64,000 nt of DNA from Strigamia acuminata (lineage: Eukaryota > Arthropoda > Chilopoda > Geophilomorpha > Linotaeniidae), in NCBI GenBank assembly GCA_949358305.1, contig OX442322.1:62001-126000 (forward strand), in the 5' to 3' direction. This document shows, one piece after another, positions 42,819 to 53,808 of the stretch. Made by a program: the position numbers and the translations under genes. Each line of letters starts with the position of its first letter. Within the stretch, counting starts at the first letter, position 1. Below the pieces are notes generated by a model. The model ran no database searches. It saw only the letters and a program-made list of their open reading frames with translations, and was not told the DNA's origin.

Positions 42819-44505
42819 TGTGACGGTGACGACCACAACTCCCATTTAATCGCAATAAATAAACAGTGAATACAATACGAGATAAATACAAGACAGTTTA
42901 TTGTTGGCTAACAATATGAATGAGCTAAATTATACATGGGACTAATGCCGACATTTGGCAAGTTAACTGACTTATTAAACTATACAATAAATTGGCCAAC
43001 TGGCCGTGAAATAATATCATTACGTGTCTGGAATAAGGGAGCGGTTTCCCCATCGCTTGACCTGGTTATAGATGTCATCTAAGCCGGATGGCTGTGTCCT
43101 GGAGTCCGATACGGCTTCGCACGTCGATAAATCGAGAGATCTGAGAGAAGCGGTTGACTCATGTGCACCGCCACAACTTAGGTTGGATATTGGTGTAAGT
43201 TAATGTGTTCATTTACTTAGCAATATTCCGATTATGAATTATATTTAATTCATAAGTGTTGTGAGTTTTCTACTGGATATTTCGTCGATAAGTTGTCGTC
43301 AACTTATTTGTCACATTGAGTTCAATGTATTCGTGTTTTAAGTCTTCTGACTTGATTAATTAACTTGTTGCCAAGTTAATATTGTTCTGTCGTAAATGTA
43401 AAGGATAAATGTTAGACTTCCCGTCGCAACACACAATTGCCGTCGATAGAAAACGCCTTGCCATGCAGAACGGTATCAAGCGTCCCCTGCGCCGCAACAC
43501 GGTCGTTCGTCTAGCGATTGACGGTATCACGTGCACAGGAGTCAATAGCTCGCGGCTCCGCACAGCAGTTTAGTCCTTCGCGGTACTAATAACAAAACGA
43601 CTGCTTTGGCACCGAATACCATGAGAATCAGCTTGTCAAACACTTGGTGCTATTCGTGGTTACTGTGAAACAGACTGCTTTGGCACCATCAGGTGAAGGA
43701 ACCAACTCTCAACAGTCCCGGTGCTTACTCGCGGTTACGAGATGCGTTCATACCGAAAATGACCACTCAGTCCTGCCTGGAGGATACTGAATTGCACAGA
43801 AGGCAGGTTCTCCTCGGCGAGACCGTAAATTGAAACATGTATGCAGCATAACAATCCAATACGTCGGCTTCAATTGCCGGTGGTCGCATGATTCTGTAGA
43901 ATCATGCAGCGGTTCTTTGTGAATAAATCAGCAAAGTACCAAGTGGTTTTTCATGGACAACGAATCATATTTCTTAAGTAATAATACCAAACAGAAATAA
44001 TCAAACAGAGCCGCGGAATGGCCGGTTGTTTGGGTTTATATAACCTGGCTGGATTAAGGATTAATCCAATCAACCAATTGGAACATGTGTTCCACGAATC
44101 CCTCCAATCCCGTATCACCGGAAGTGGATACAGAGAAGCAATATGCTAATTCACACCACAATCGGAACTGGATACCCCGGACCGGAAATGGATCCACCAA
44201 TCACATGGATCGGTTGATCGATGGATTACCAAATCTCCATTTCTGCTGAACTAGAGATTACCATCACTTAGTGTGAACAATAATCATTAATATATATTTA
44301 TATTAATCTTAATAAAGTGTTGTTCCATACAAATAAATATATTCTTATATTTATTTACTAATTTCTCAACTCGTATTTCGAATTTACCGCTGGAATGTAA
44401 TCGCGCCATCTAGTGGCGACTCTGAGTATTGACAAATGCGGGTTTTGCCAAAAATACTTAAGATTCGGCCGTGTTATTAATAAATAGCACTTATAAACCG
44501 TCATA
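42819..44505 (-). repeat. 5' LTR of Gypsy-A, 1.69 kb
   Basis: On the minus strand it starts TATGACGG (44505; the terminal TG seen in the 3' copy is missing) and ends CCGTCACA (42819). A TATATAA box is at 44036-44042 and AATAAA at 42897-42902. This implies U3 of about 0.5 kb, a very long R of about 1.1 kb and a short U5. Imperfect internal repeats (GACTGCTTTGGCACC and GGTTAC-containing blocks, 43570-43760) lie in R. No credible ORF. Confidence 0.8.
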
Positions 44506-47151
44506 ACGCTAATTATTCTGATTGGCCAGCGAAGGCATCGGACACTGATGACGAGGGTTCGTCGACAGATTACGATTCTGACGATTCAGCGCCACAAAGC
44601 GTCGCAGGATCCATTTCGCCGCCTCCTTCTCCGCAAAAGGTTCCAACCCCAAAGCTGTCACCTGTTTTAACGCCAACCGCATTACCAACTCGCACTCCAA
44701 TTAACTCACCACCGGGTTAGCCCACCCCTTTCGTGACAGCGCGTCGTGGTTCTGGATCGACTCATCGTCCCCCACCGGCGCCAACATCACCTCACACGGT
44801 TGTTCCAACGATTATTCCTACCGCCTCTACATCTTACAAACGGTGATACGTAGACGGAAATGGCCCTTGCAGCCATTGGAAACGAGAGGAACATTTACGC
44901 AAAGATTAAGTTCCCAGACAGATAAATATTGACGTCTATTATTGTAGCAGAAGAGGAGGCGCAAAGTGGTCAAACTGACCAAATGGAAGCGTTAAACGCC
45001 GTGAAAATATCACGCGCGCGGCCGAAATGGCAAGCGCAAACTATCGCCGCTAATGGCGAGGCAAAAACGAGGCGCCGCACGTTTAAACGTGCTTATATGC
45101 GGCCAAATACAATCAAAGAATGTAAAAATAAACAATATTTAATTATAAATAAAAACACTTACAAATTGGAGTCCATTTGGACGAGAATGTTAAGCAAGAA
45201 CCTGCAGACACGCAGGCGGACATCTTGGATGTGTGAAAAACATCGTATGACACCATCTGGTGTTAGAAAAGTTAAACTGATACACATATGATACTGGCAG
45301 CATTATGCCTAATGTTAAATAATAGATTAAGTCCAGATAAATACTATAAAGACTGCATGATGCAGAAACACAATATAAATACACGAAATGAATACGGAGG
45401 ACTATTTGGTATCGAAAAACAACAATTATTTCCCAAAGCCCGGATTACGATTACGCTCGAAACCAGATATTCGAGAATTTTGCGACAATGAAGGCATTCT
45501 CTGTGATGACGATCTCTTTTTCTTCGGCAACATAGAACATCAATTGCCTACTGTTCCACCGATTCGCCCAATTATCCATTTGTGCTGTCGTGAACCGTCC
45601 AATTATTCTGAGGCTGGAAAATTTCCTGATGCACCAAAATGGCGCGAAGCCATTGATGAGGAACTCGGAACCTTCAAGAAAAGGAAGGTGTATCAGAAAG
45701 TATCGAAACCACCCGACATGACAATATTGGGTTGTAAATGGATTTTTAAACTAAAAACTGACGCGACGGGAAAAATCAACCGTTATCGTGCCAGGTTAGT
45801 AGCGCAGGGTTTTTGCCAAACCATCGGAATTGACTTTGACGAGGTGTTCAGCCCTGTCGTCAATTTCGTACTTATACGTTTCTTCTCTTGTCTCCTCGTG
45901 GTTTTGAAAGGCTGGCAAGACACTCACTTGGACGTGAAGTGCGCCTATCCACATGGGGAGCTTAAACATCGAATCTACATGCGCATTCCTGCTGGCGCAA
46001 TGTGCGACGACCCGGAAAATGTTTGGTTAATTACGAAATCGCTATATGGATTACACCAGTCGGGTCGCCAATGGTATGAAAAATTGAATGAAACGTTAAC
46101 AGCCTTGGGATTCCGCAAACTGCCTGCCTGCAACTGTGTCTACGTGTTTGGCAAATCTGCTGTAATGCTCGTCTACGTGGACGATATCGTTCTTTTTTAT
46201 TTGACCAAGAGCATTTTGACACAAGTACTACAACTTATCAGCAGTAAATTTGAGATTGTCGACTTAGGACCAATAACCAAGTTATTAGGAGTCGAATTCG
46301 TACGTCACATGGGCCAAACTTTCATGATTCAAAGCGTCTTCATTGAGAAATTATTAAAGAAATTTGGCATAACGGCAGACAACGTCATTAAAATGCCCGT
46401 TACACCTGGGACATAGTTAGTCAGAGGACCAAAGGAAAATTTGGCGGAATTCCCATACAGATTGCTAATTGGATCTCTTCATTTCTTGGCATCCAGAACC
46501 CAACCGGACATACTCTATTCCGTGATTACTCTTTCTCAATACAACAATTGCTACACCGAGGCTCACATCAAAGCATTGCTTCAGGTTTTACGTTACGTCG
46601 CCAACACCGCGGATTATTGTATAGAGTTGTCCAACTGCACGTCAGCGCAACTTTGGGCTTATACGGACGCATCCTGGGCCAGCGATGTGGCCACTTCCTT
46701 CAGTTCTGGCGGATATATCGTATTTATCGAGAATACACCCATAGGATGGTCATGTAAGAAGCAAACCAGCGTCGCAGCTTCTACAATGGAGGCAGAATTC
46801 GTTGCATTGGTTGAGGTCGTCAAAGAGTTATATTGGCTCGACCATATCTACACCGAGCTTCCATTGCTTAATCGGGTTAGCCGACCAATCGTGTTCTCGG
46901 ACGCATTAGCATCCATCCAATTCTCGACAAACGACGTGGAAAATTCCCGCACCAAACATATCCGCGTAAAGTTTCACTGGCTCAGGGAGTGGCATTCTAA
47001 GGGAAGTTTTGAGCTGAGGAAAATACCTGACACCATAAACGTTTCGGACATATTCCCAAAGTGGTTAAGTAAGGACCGGCTTAATCTACTGATTGCGAAC
47101 ATTTTTGATTTTTACCGGATACGATATTCCTGTTATTTAACCCGAATGTGA
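44506..47151 (+). pseudogene. pol: Copia-I: 3' part of a Copia-G-like pol
   Basis: Starts in the Pro/Ser-rich linker (SDWPAKASDTDDEG). In-frame stops occur at about 44,719, 44,846 and 44,909. It is interrupted by a solo LTR (44943-45424) within the YYFP of the RT entry (DVYYFPTP in Copia-G), then RT runs 45430-46416 with WIFKLKTDATGK, LDVKCAYPHGELKHR and YVDD (LVYVDDIVLF). TAG at 46414-46416 is followed by more in-frame sequence: RNase H (YTDASWASD, STMEAEFVAL, FSDALASIQF), stop at 47151. Gag, protease and integrase are absent to the left, where Gypsy-A LTR begins. After the stop, GTACCCGGC and GGAGGGG (about 47,202-47,285) correspond to the Copia-G 3' UTR and polypurine tract, but no clear LTR follows. 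Confidence 0.85.
44943..45424 (-). repeat. Solo LTR of a copia element
   Basis: 482 bp flanked by a perfect ATTAT duplication (44938-44942, 45425-45429). On the minus strand TGTTGTTTTTCGATACC...TGCTACA, the end typical of the A/B/G LTR class. No internal sequence remains, so it was formed by LTR-LTR recombination. Confidence 0.88.
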
Positions 47152-47880
47152 GAATTACTGAGTATTAGATTGGGAATTGGATTAATTGTGCTCTTATAAA
47201 GTACCCGGCTTAGTAATTCGCCTTCTTTAGTTATAATTATCATATATGACATTGGACTCATGTCTTTTCTCTTTGGAGGGGTTATAGTCTCAACTTTCTT
47301 ACTTTATTTGTTATTTGAATCAACTTTTGTTTCTCCATCACAGAGATTTCCTTAAATATACCATGTATATGTTTATTTCCTAACAATGCCTAGCCTAGCC
47401 TTAACAATGGATAAGCTGCTGGGGCAAGCTAAACGATAAGAGCTCATCTGAGCAGACGACACAAACGTTAACCATTGCAAAGCATGCGCCAACCGTAACA
47501 CCGCAACACACGTAATACAAGTCAATAACAATTGGCGCCTGACATCGTGACAAGAATACAAAGGTAACGCAATGCGCCATTGTCGCACTACATCCGGAAA
47601 CATACGACATTTACAAGCTGGCACCATATGACTGCTCCAAATTCCAACATACCCCCTCTGAGCAGCATTTGGGCCCCACTGAAATAAAAACAACGTGACA
47701 CTACCCCGGCAATTTGAAACAACCCCGACACTGCGACATTACTCCGAATGCGCCCCGAATATATAATTACCTAGGGTTGTGACATAAGAGCAAATCGGTA
47801 AAATTATTTTTGCCCATGACATACCTGAAATCAAAGACTCCAATTAGATTAACATGCAATCTTCATTATTCCCCCTCTAA
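47152..47880. other. Copia-I tail and unassigned sequence
   Basis: About 730 bp without a credible gene. 47152-47290 resembles the Copia-G 3' UTR. On the minus strand two polypurine-like tracts occur: AGAGGGGGAATAATG right after the stop at 47881, and CAGAGGGGGTATGTTGGAAT near 47,660, the latter followed by a TG start. An old LTR on the minus strand (about 47,650 leftward, with AATAAA near 47,370) is possible but has no partner. Confidence 0.35.
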
Positions 47881-50715
47881 TCAATTATTAAATTCCTCCA
47901 TGACCCCGTCAACACAATCCATACAACTACTTGCTACGGGATATGCCAGGAGTAAAGGTTTCTCATTTTTAAAATCAAACAAAAGCACATCTAGGTTAAA
48001 ATCATTATCACCACACCAATCTATCACATCCTCGATGCAATACATTTGATCTCCAAATGGTGATACGTAATAAACAACAATCTTATTTGTCCCATTTTTT
48101 GTTTGCTCAACCGTGGCCTGTCCAATCCACTGGGACATGTCAAGCATCTTTAGGTTCGTCTCAAAGTAATAGTATGTGGAGTAACACAATGTCCCAACCA
48201 TTTCTGTTATTAAGTCTAAATTCTTAATGTGTTTTGTGTCACAAATGGGGATACCATTAACTTCTTCACTCTCATCAGCATTCCGTTTCTTATTCTTTTT
48301 CTTTTTTATTTTAGATTTCATATCCCCTTCAGTCACAACATTATAATTAATACAACCCAGTTCACCAGCCATCAGATGACATTCAACTTTCTTGTTTTTC
48401 TTAGGCCTCTTTTTGCAACCTTTTGACTTTTCACATTCTCCCTCTGTCCTAAAGACTTTAGCTTCACCCACACCTATCAGTGTCTCTAGCGGTGTTGGGG
48501 AAATGTCATCTCCCCTGACGTCAAAAAAATCTCACTAACATTCATGGAATTGACTTGTCTACACCCTTCATCATATTTGGGCTTAAATTCTAAAATAAGC
48601 TGTTCCAATTTTTCTCTTCCGTTTGCAATAATCTCGGGATTATTCATGTCAATCTCATCACGTGCTAACTCTGGAGGAATTCCTAGTGGCAAATTAATTC
48701 CTTTATCACTGAATTTTCCTTTTAGATCCAATTCTTTCAATTTCTGTTCTACACTTTTGATCCAATACACCTAAGGTGTCGCACAGAAATGCATCTGTCA
48801 TACAGTGTGTTGAATGGGATTTTCCAATCTAAATCGATTCTGGGGGCTCTATTCCTTAAATATGTTATTGTGTTGGCTAACTCCAACCACAAATAACTTG
48901 GAAATTTATTTTCTACAATCAAACTTTCCACTCCGTTTACAATATCTGCATTAGCCCTCTTGGAGATGGAGTTAGCCACTGGGTCATCAGAATCTACACT
49001 GTTAATCATAATTCCGAAATTCTCCATTACTTTTACCCATGTTGCTAATTCATCTGTGGAAAAATCTATCCCAGGGCCCAAATAAACTTTATTCACAATT
49101 CCTGTCAAGCATTTGATTTCACCTAACCAATTTTGAAATTCTGCTAAAATGCTGTTTTCCTTTAATGGTTTAAACCATACATATTCAGAATAATTGTTTG
49201 TTATAATGACATATTTTTCCCCAGTTGTGTGTGGGGCACTCCAAACACTCAAAGGTACAGCTTCCAAAGCTTTCCTGTCATTATTCTTCTGTGTTGAGGG
49301 AATATTCTTCTTTGTCAAATCTCCTGTTATAGGAGAGGTCCCTACGTTCTCCAATTGAAGACCAAAAACATCTGTTGATCCCTTCATAGCAGAAATGCTT
49401 TCTTCATTCAAATACCCCATCCGGGTATGCCATAATTTAAATGGGAGGACCTTGTCCTTGACTCTAAAATCCATACTGTTTTCCTGTTTTCTAACATTTC
49501 CATGTCTAGAATTCTTTTTCTGGTTTTTAATACCAGAATTCAAGTCATCATTTTGTCTAATTCTTATTGTCATATCTGACCTCTGATTACTTAAACAATT
49601 TTTAGATTTCTCTGAAATTCCTTTTAGAAGCTTACTTCTATTAATCACAATCATCCCATTCAATTCTCTAATTGGATTCCCCTCTTTGTTTTCATTCCAA
49701 ACCCGGTTTGAATGTTCTATTTTTGTAAGCCTACATTTAATTCCTTTGTTTCTCTTATTGCAACTAAGGGGGTTACCACCTTTAACTGTGGTCTTACAAT
49801 CCAATTCTTTATTATTTAAACATCTTTTACTCAAATTGTTTAATTTCCTGTTCTGTTTTGATGATGGGGGACTTTTTTCTTCTGGTTTTACAAAAACCCT
49901 TTGCTGATTCTGTCTACAAGAACCTTGAACGTTAATTCCATCAATCTAAATCGAAGTATTCAACTTCCTGTCCCCCTCGTTCTTTTTATTCTTTTTATTC
50001 CAAACCCGGTTCGAATATTTCAAGTTACCAACTCCATATTGGTTATTTTCCTTGTTTTCCATGTTGGCATTTGAGATTTCTGAACAATTCTGTGTGATTT
50101 CCGAAACCCCGTTTGAATTAATCACATGAAGACCTTGTCTACAATTGTCCGTGCTCTGCACTTCACTATTCCAATGCCCACTCATTTCATTCTTATGCAC
50201 ACGCATCTTACAAATCGCTAAGATTAAATTAGCAATGCCCTTTATCATAGTGTCTATGTTATCTGTTAGTTCGCTTTTACAAACTAAATGGGTTAGTAAC
50301 AATACAATTTTGTCCAGGTCTAAATCTGGATCCAATTCCAAATATTCTTTTTTTTTTCAAGAACACTGATTTTCTCTTCAAATTGTTCCTTAAGTGCGTT
50401 ATGCACTGTTTGTGCGTTAAAGACATTTTGTCCATGTGTTTTCATCTTCAGTTGCGCTTTGCGTGTGTCGACCATTGTCTGTTTGCTGCAGGCATTCCCA
50501 TTGTCCGTTGAAGACTTTCTTGCTGCATAAAACACTGTTTGTGCAAAATTTGCACCACACGACCACATCAAACTCACTAATAAATTTAGTGACGGCACAA
50601 AACACATTTTCACTTTGAAAATACACAATTCAACAATTTTTTCCTCCAAAATTAGGCGAAAAATCACAAACTTCCCAGGGATTAATCTCACTAAGTGAGA
50701 TGACAAACTCTGCAC
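47881..50715 (-). pseudogene. Decayed copia-like gag/integrase locus with novel C-terminus and no RT
   Basis: Minus-strand frames 50715-50320, 50341-49946, 49834-48749, 48770-48486 and 48471-47881 join into one reading frame of about 940 codons. The breaks are a T10 run (50348-50357, + strand), TAG at 49946, a T4 run (48755-48758) and an A7 run (48523-48529). The centre is integrase-like: LWHTRMGYLNEESI, YVIITNNYSEYVWFKPL, YLWLELANTITYLRNRAPR, SVRHLRCIGS. But all expected catalytic positions are changed: LSVWSAP for HxDxxGP, YLGPGIDF for RTDNGxEF, and DPVANSISKRANAD for PQNGVAERxNR. The zinc HHCC is lost as well. No RT or RNase H follows. Instead there is a Lys-rich tract and a domain ending FKNEKPLLLAYPVASSCMDC. 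It may be an exapted gene, a nonautonomous element or an old relic. Confidence 0.6.
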
Positions 50716-51362
50716 AGTATCCCCCGAGTTCCGACCGGACTCCTAGGACCGCGGGACACTCGGTGGCCAGGGAAAGCCTGTGCAGAAATAGGACTTTGCT
50801 TGCCTGACTAGGCAAAAGGGCAAAGAACACACTAATTGATCCAAAAACAAAACCTTAAATAACTATACAAAGTTTCACGACAACCCCAAATAATCAAAAC
50901 AATAAAATGTTGGCAAGTTGTCTTCTCGTTTGCGGGATTTTTGCGTTGCAAAATCCCACGTAGACGCCGTTAAAACGTCGATCCGAATCGTTGCAATTCC
51001 GGTCCCTTTGTTGCACAGATACAAGTCCCGGGCTAATCCGTGATCGGCAAATCTCAATTCGCATGTCGTGTGCGCCAAATGCTCGCAGAAATTGAAATGT
51101 CCTCAAAAAATTCTGTAACGTTGCTAAAACGTTAGTTGCACACTCGTAGAACGTCTACACAACGTAATTCCACGCTGAGATAATTCCACGACGAGCTGTG
51201 AACGATCCTCATTCGTTTTCACCAGACTGGCCTGAACAGCGCCATCTTGGATTCGGCTGCACCACACATCTCGGTGAAAAATACATGAATAAATAATATT
51301 TCGATTCTTACTGTCCCTTTTGGCAATCTTATGCTTATCACACGAAATTTCCTGTCGAATTC
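50716..51362. other. Unassigned sequence upstream of the decayed locus
   Basis: About 650 bp. The minus strand shows TATTTAAGG near 50,855 and a GC-rich block (50,700-50,790) that could be a promoter or LTR/leader of the locus at 47881-50715. On the plus strand GCCATCTTGGATTCGGC occurs near 51,241. No ORF I would defend. Confidence 0.35.
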
Positions 51363-51654
51363 CACTAGGCGCATTCGAAAACTAATTTGCACTAAACGAC
51401 CAGTGCAACTGGTAGTGTAAATGTCAAGTTAAACGACCTAATTTTCGAGTATCAAAATAAATTTCTGTGCAAAATTCAGTGTAAATTCAAGTGTAAATAT
51501 TAAATTAGTCCAAATAATAACCATAGTCATTATTGTTGTTGTTTACTCTAAAAAAACAGGAGATTATAAAAACATGATTATAAAATGTAAATTTATTTTA
51601 ATTATTTTTATCATTAATATTTATTTAAGAACGGGAATCGGCTGAACATCCGCC

Positions 51655-51835
51655 TCAATCGCACAAATGCGGCCGAACACCGGCCGCATTAGATCGCACA
51701 AACGCGGCCGAACGTCGGCCGAACGTCGGCCGCATTCGATTGTACAAATGCGGCCGAACGTCGGTCGAACGTCGGCCGCATTCGATCGTACAAATGCGGT
51801 CGAACATCGGCCGCATTCGATCGCAAGAATGCGGC
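51655..51835. repeat. Degenerate CGGCCG-rich tandem repeat
   Basis: About four units of roughly 35-50 bp built on ACAAATGCGGCCGAACGTCG and GGCCGCATTCGATCG, which are mutually inverted, so each unit can fold. It lies inside the foldback element. Confidence 0.8.
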
Positions 51836-51993
51836 TAATACCTGCTACAAAATTGTTCTTGCGATCGACATCGTTCCAACCGATCTAACGAAAATCCAAG
51901 ATGGCTGCCAGCAAGACCCGATTTGTACGAGAAAACTCGTTGCACGGAGATTTTAAACGGAAACGTGGCGTACAGGCCGTTTCCGTTTAACCA

Positions 51994-52041
51994 GTTTACA
52001 CGACATTTACACGAATTAATTCGTGTAAATGTCGTGTAAAC
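51994..52041. repeat. 48-bp perfect palindrome
   Basis: Each half is 24 bp, starting GTTTACACGACATTTACACG and centred on AATTAATT. Its inner 40 bp recur at 52767-52806. Confidence 0.95.
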
Positions 52042-52083
52042 ACGTTTACACTCGTTTAAATGACTTTTCGAATGCGCCTACTG

Positions 52084-52853
52084 TTTCTCGACGCTTTATC
52101 GTCGAATTCCACTGTTTCTCGACGCTTTATCGTCGAATGCGACGCCGCTCGTTCGTAGCGTGTCTCGTAGCTCCAAAAACAATATTTTATGCACAAATAA
52201 ATGCCTACTGACTCTTACACTGTTCCCACGACGTATATGTACTCCCACGCTGGTATTCCACATGCTGAGGGACGTTGAAACTGGCGAAAACACTCGTAAT
52301 GTGTTGGCTAAATATGTTCGCGCACGCCGCCGGTCAAAAAAACCGCATATCGACCAAAAATTGTCCTTGAATCAACTCAAAACCGCCTTCAAACGATCCG
52401 CCGTGCCTTTTTGCACTAAAACGATGCCAAATCCAGCATTGTAAACCGCTGGGCGACTTGGAAACAGTCTAAACAAGGCCACTTCTGAAAAACAGACTGG
52501 GCGTCGCCATTTTGAAAACACACGTCATCATTGATTTAAATGGACGAAAATGGCTCACAAACTGCCAAATATATTCAGAAATATAATTCCCAATGTTCTT
52601 ACTATCTTTGGCTAATGTCCAAAGCTGGTTTCGACTCAATTCCCGTCGAAATCCGTTAAAACCCGCACTTTGCCGTTTCGTTCGCAATTCGGCGACTTCT
52701 CTGCTGAACCGAGCACGCAAAAGTCGGTTTGCCGTGCCGCGTATTGTTGCTCGAGTCCCGCTTGTTACACGACATTTACACGAATTAATTCGTGTAAATG
52801 TCGTGTGAAAACGAGTGTAAACACGTTTACACTCGTTTAAATGACTTTTCGAA
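52084..52853. mobile_element. Second, truncated foldback copy and flanking sequence
   Basis: Begins with two copies of CTGTTTCTCGACGCTTTATC (about 52081-52138). A mostly unassigned 600 bp follows, then a 40-bp perfect palindrome (52767-52806) and a 30-bp near-palindrome (52809-52838), repeating the right end of the first element up to ...GACTTTTCGAA, where the Copia-J LTR begins. No credible ORF. Confidence 0.5.
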
Positions 52854-53133
52854 TGTTATCAAGCGATGACATTTGTTGCATTGTATATATATTCTATTAT
52901 TAGTGTAATGAATTACCTGCACAACTGGCTGCAGTATTTGTTTACCTGCGGTCTGTATGTTCTGCCCAAAGGGGGCGTTGTTTATGTTTGGCCAGTCACA
53001 TGACTGGATATTAAATATCACTTGCTGCTCAGCCTTAGACAAGTAAAGATGGCGTGCATTTCTTTTCGCTAAATGTTTTTCCACACCATTGCTGATTCAC
53101 ACAACATAAACAACTTTATGCCACAAATTAACA
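52854..53133 (+). repeat. 5' LTR of Copia-J
   Basis: 280 bp, TGTTATCAAGCGATGAC...CAAATTAACA, related to the Copia-E LTR (shared TTTTTCCACACCA). It begins inside the end of a foldback element. Confidence 0.8.
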
Positions 53134-53145
53134 AGGTTATGGGCC

Positions 53146-53808
53146 TCATAACGTTGGAAAAACGTTCGGGCGAATTCGCAAGTCATTTCGAGGTCAGCAG
53201 AGAAGTTTTCCTCCTCATCCAACATGGACCATGAGTGAAGTAACCAGTTCGTCTTCATGCCGGGATATCTGAGTTTGCGAAGCAGCAACCAGCTATTAAA
53301 CAACACAAGGACAATAAGGGGTTCGAGAAATTATAAAACATATTATTTAAACAATTTTTGTTTTCGTTTTGGGAAATTTGTTCCCGTATTGCGAGGCGCA
53401 ATACGTGTCGTTAACGTGACGATATTTGTGGCAGAGAGACGTATCCGATACGACGGCGACTGTTCCAGCCAACCACACGTGAAGTGTGTACTCAAATCGT
53501 CGAGGAACAAATTGGAAAACGGCGGACAATTTGGTGAACAATTAGCGAAGATTGGAGACGATGCAAAAACGAGCGGACGAGTTACGAGGGGAAAACAACA
53601 TTTAACAAACAATTTTCGTGCAAATTTTCGAATATTATCATTTAATACTGTTGCTAGCTTAGTGTTGTGATAGAAATTTGTACTAATTTACTCATAAGAG
53701 CGTACAAACATCGCAACACTGCACTTTGTTGCGATTATCAGTAAGGAAAGTGTTGGTGAGATTTCAAAGTGTGTGATTTTTCAACGAATTCAAAACAAAA
53801 GGACAATT
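53146..53808 (+). other. Copia-J untranslated leader
   Basis: About 660 bp, no credible ORF. One CACAC-GTGAA-GTGTG hairpin at 53474-53488 matches the Copia-E and Copia-F leaders. Confidence 0.65.

Larger units (their letters stand above)
20736..44505 (-). mobile_element. Gypsy-A: Ty3/gypsy element with ORF3, split by two copia insertions
   Basis: Native blocks are 20736-23922, 31102-33254 and 38140-44505. Minus-strand order: 5' LTR (44505-42819), tRNA-Gln PBS (42816-42799), leader, gag, protease, RT, RNase H, integrase, a spacer of about 830 bp, ORF3 (23212-21521), polypurine tract (21036-21028) and a truncated 3' LTR (21027-20736). Copia-G (TSD ATTTC) and Copia-H (TSD TTGAG) interrupt it. 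Outer flanks do not match: the left is Copia-E RT and the right is Copia-I linker. Confidence 0.85.
51363..52083. mobile_element. Foldback-like DNA element with palindromic ends
   Basis: About 720 bp with inverted ends CACTAGGCGCATTCGAAAA (51363-) and CAGTAGGCGCATTCGAAAA on the other strand (to 52083). Each end carries subterminal palindromes. No transposase ORF. A target duplication is not clear, so superfamily assignment is open. Confidence 0.6.

Noticed and set aside
47360-47660. A defined LTR right of Copia-I
   Set aside because: A purine tract and a TG start exist on the minus strand, but no partner LTR or duplication was found, so it is left as unassigned.
51655-51835. CRISPR-like array
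   Set aside because: Units are degenerate and self-inverted, with no regular spacers and no cas genes, in a eukaryotic transposon context.
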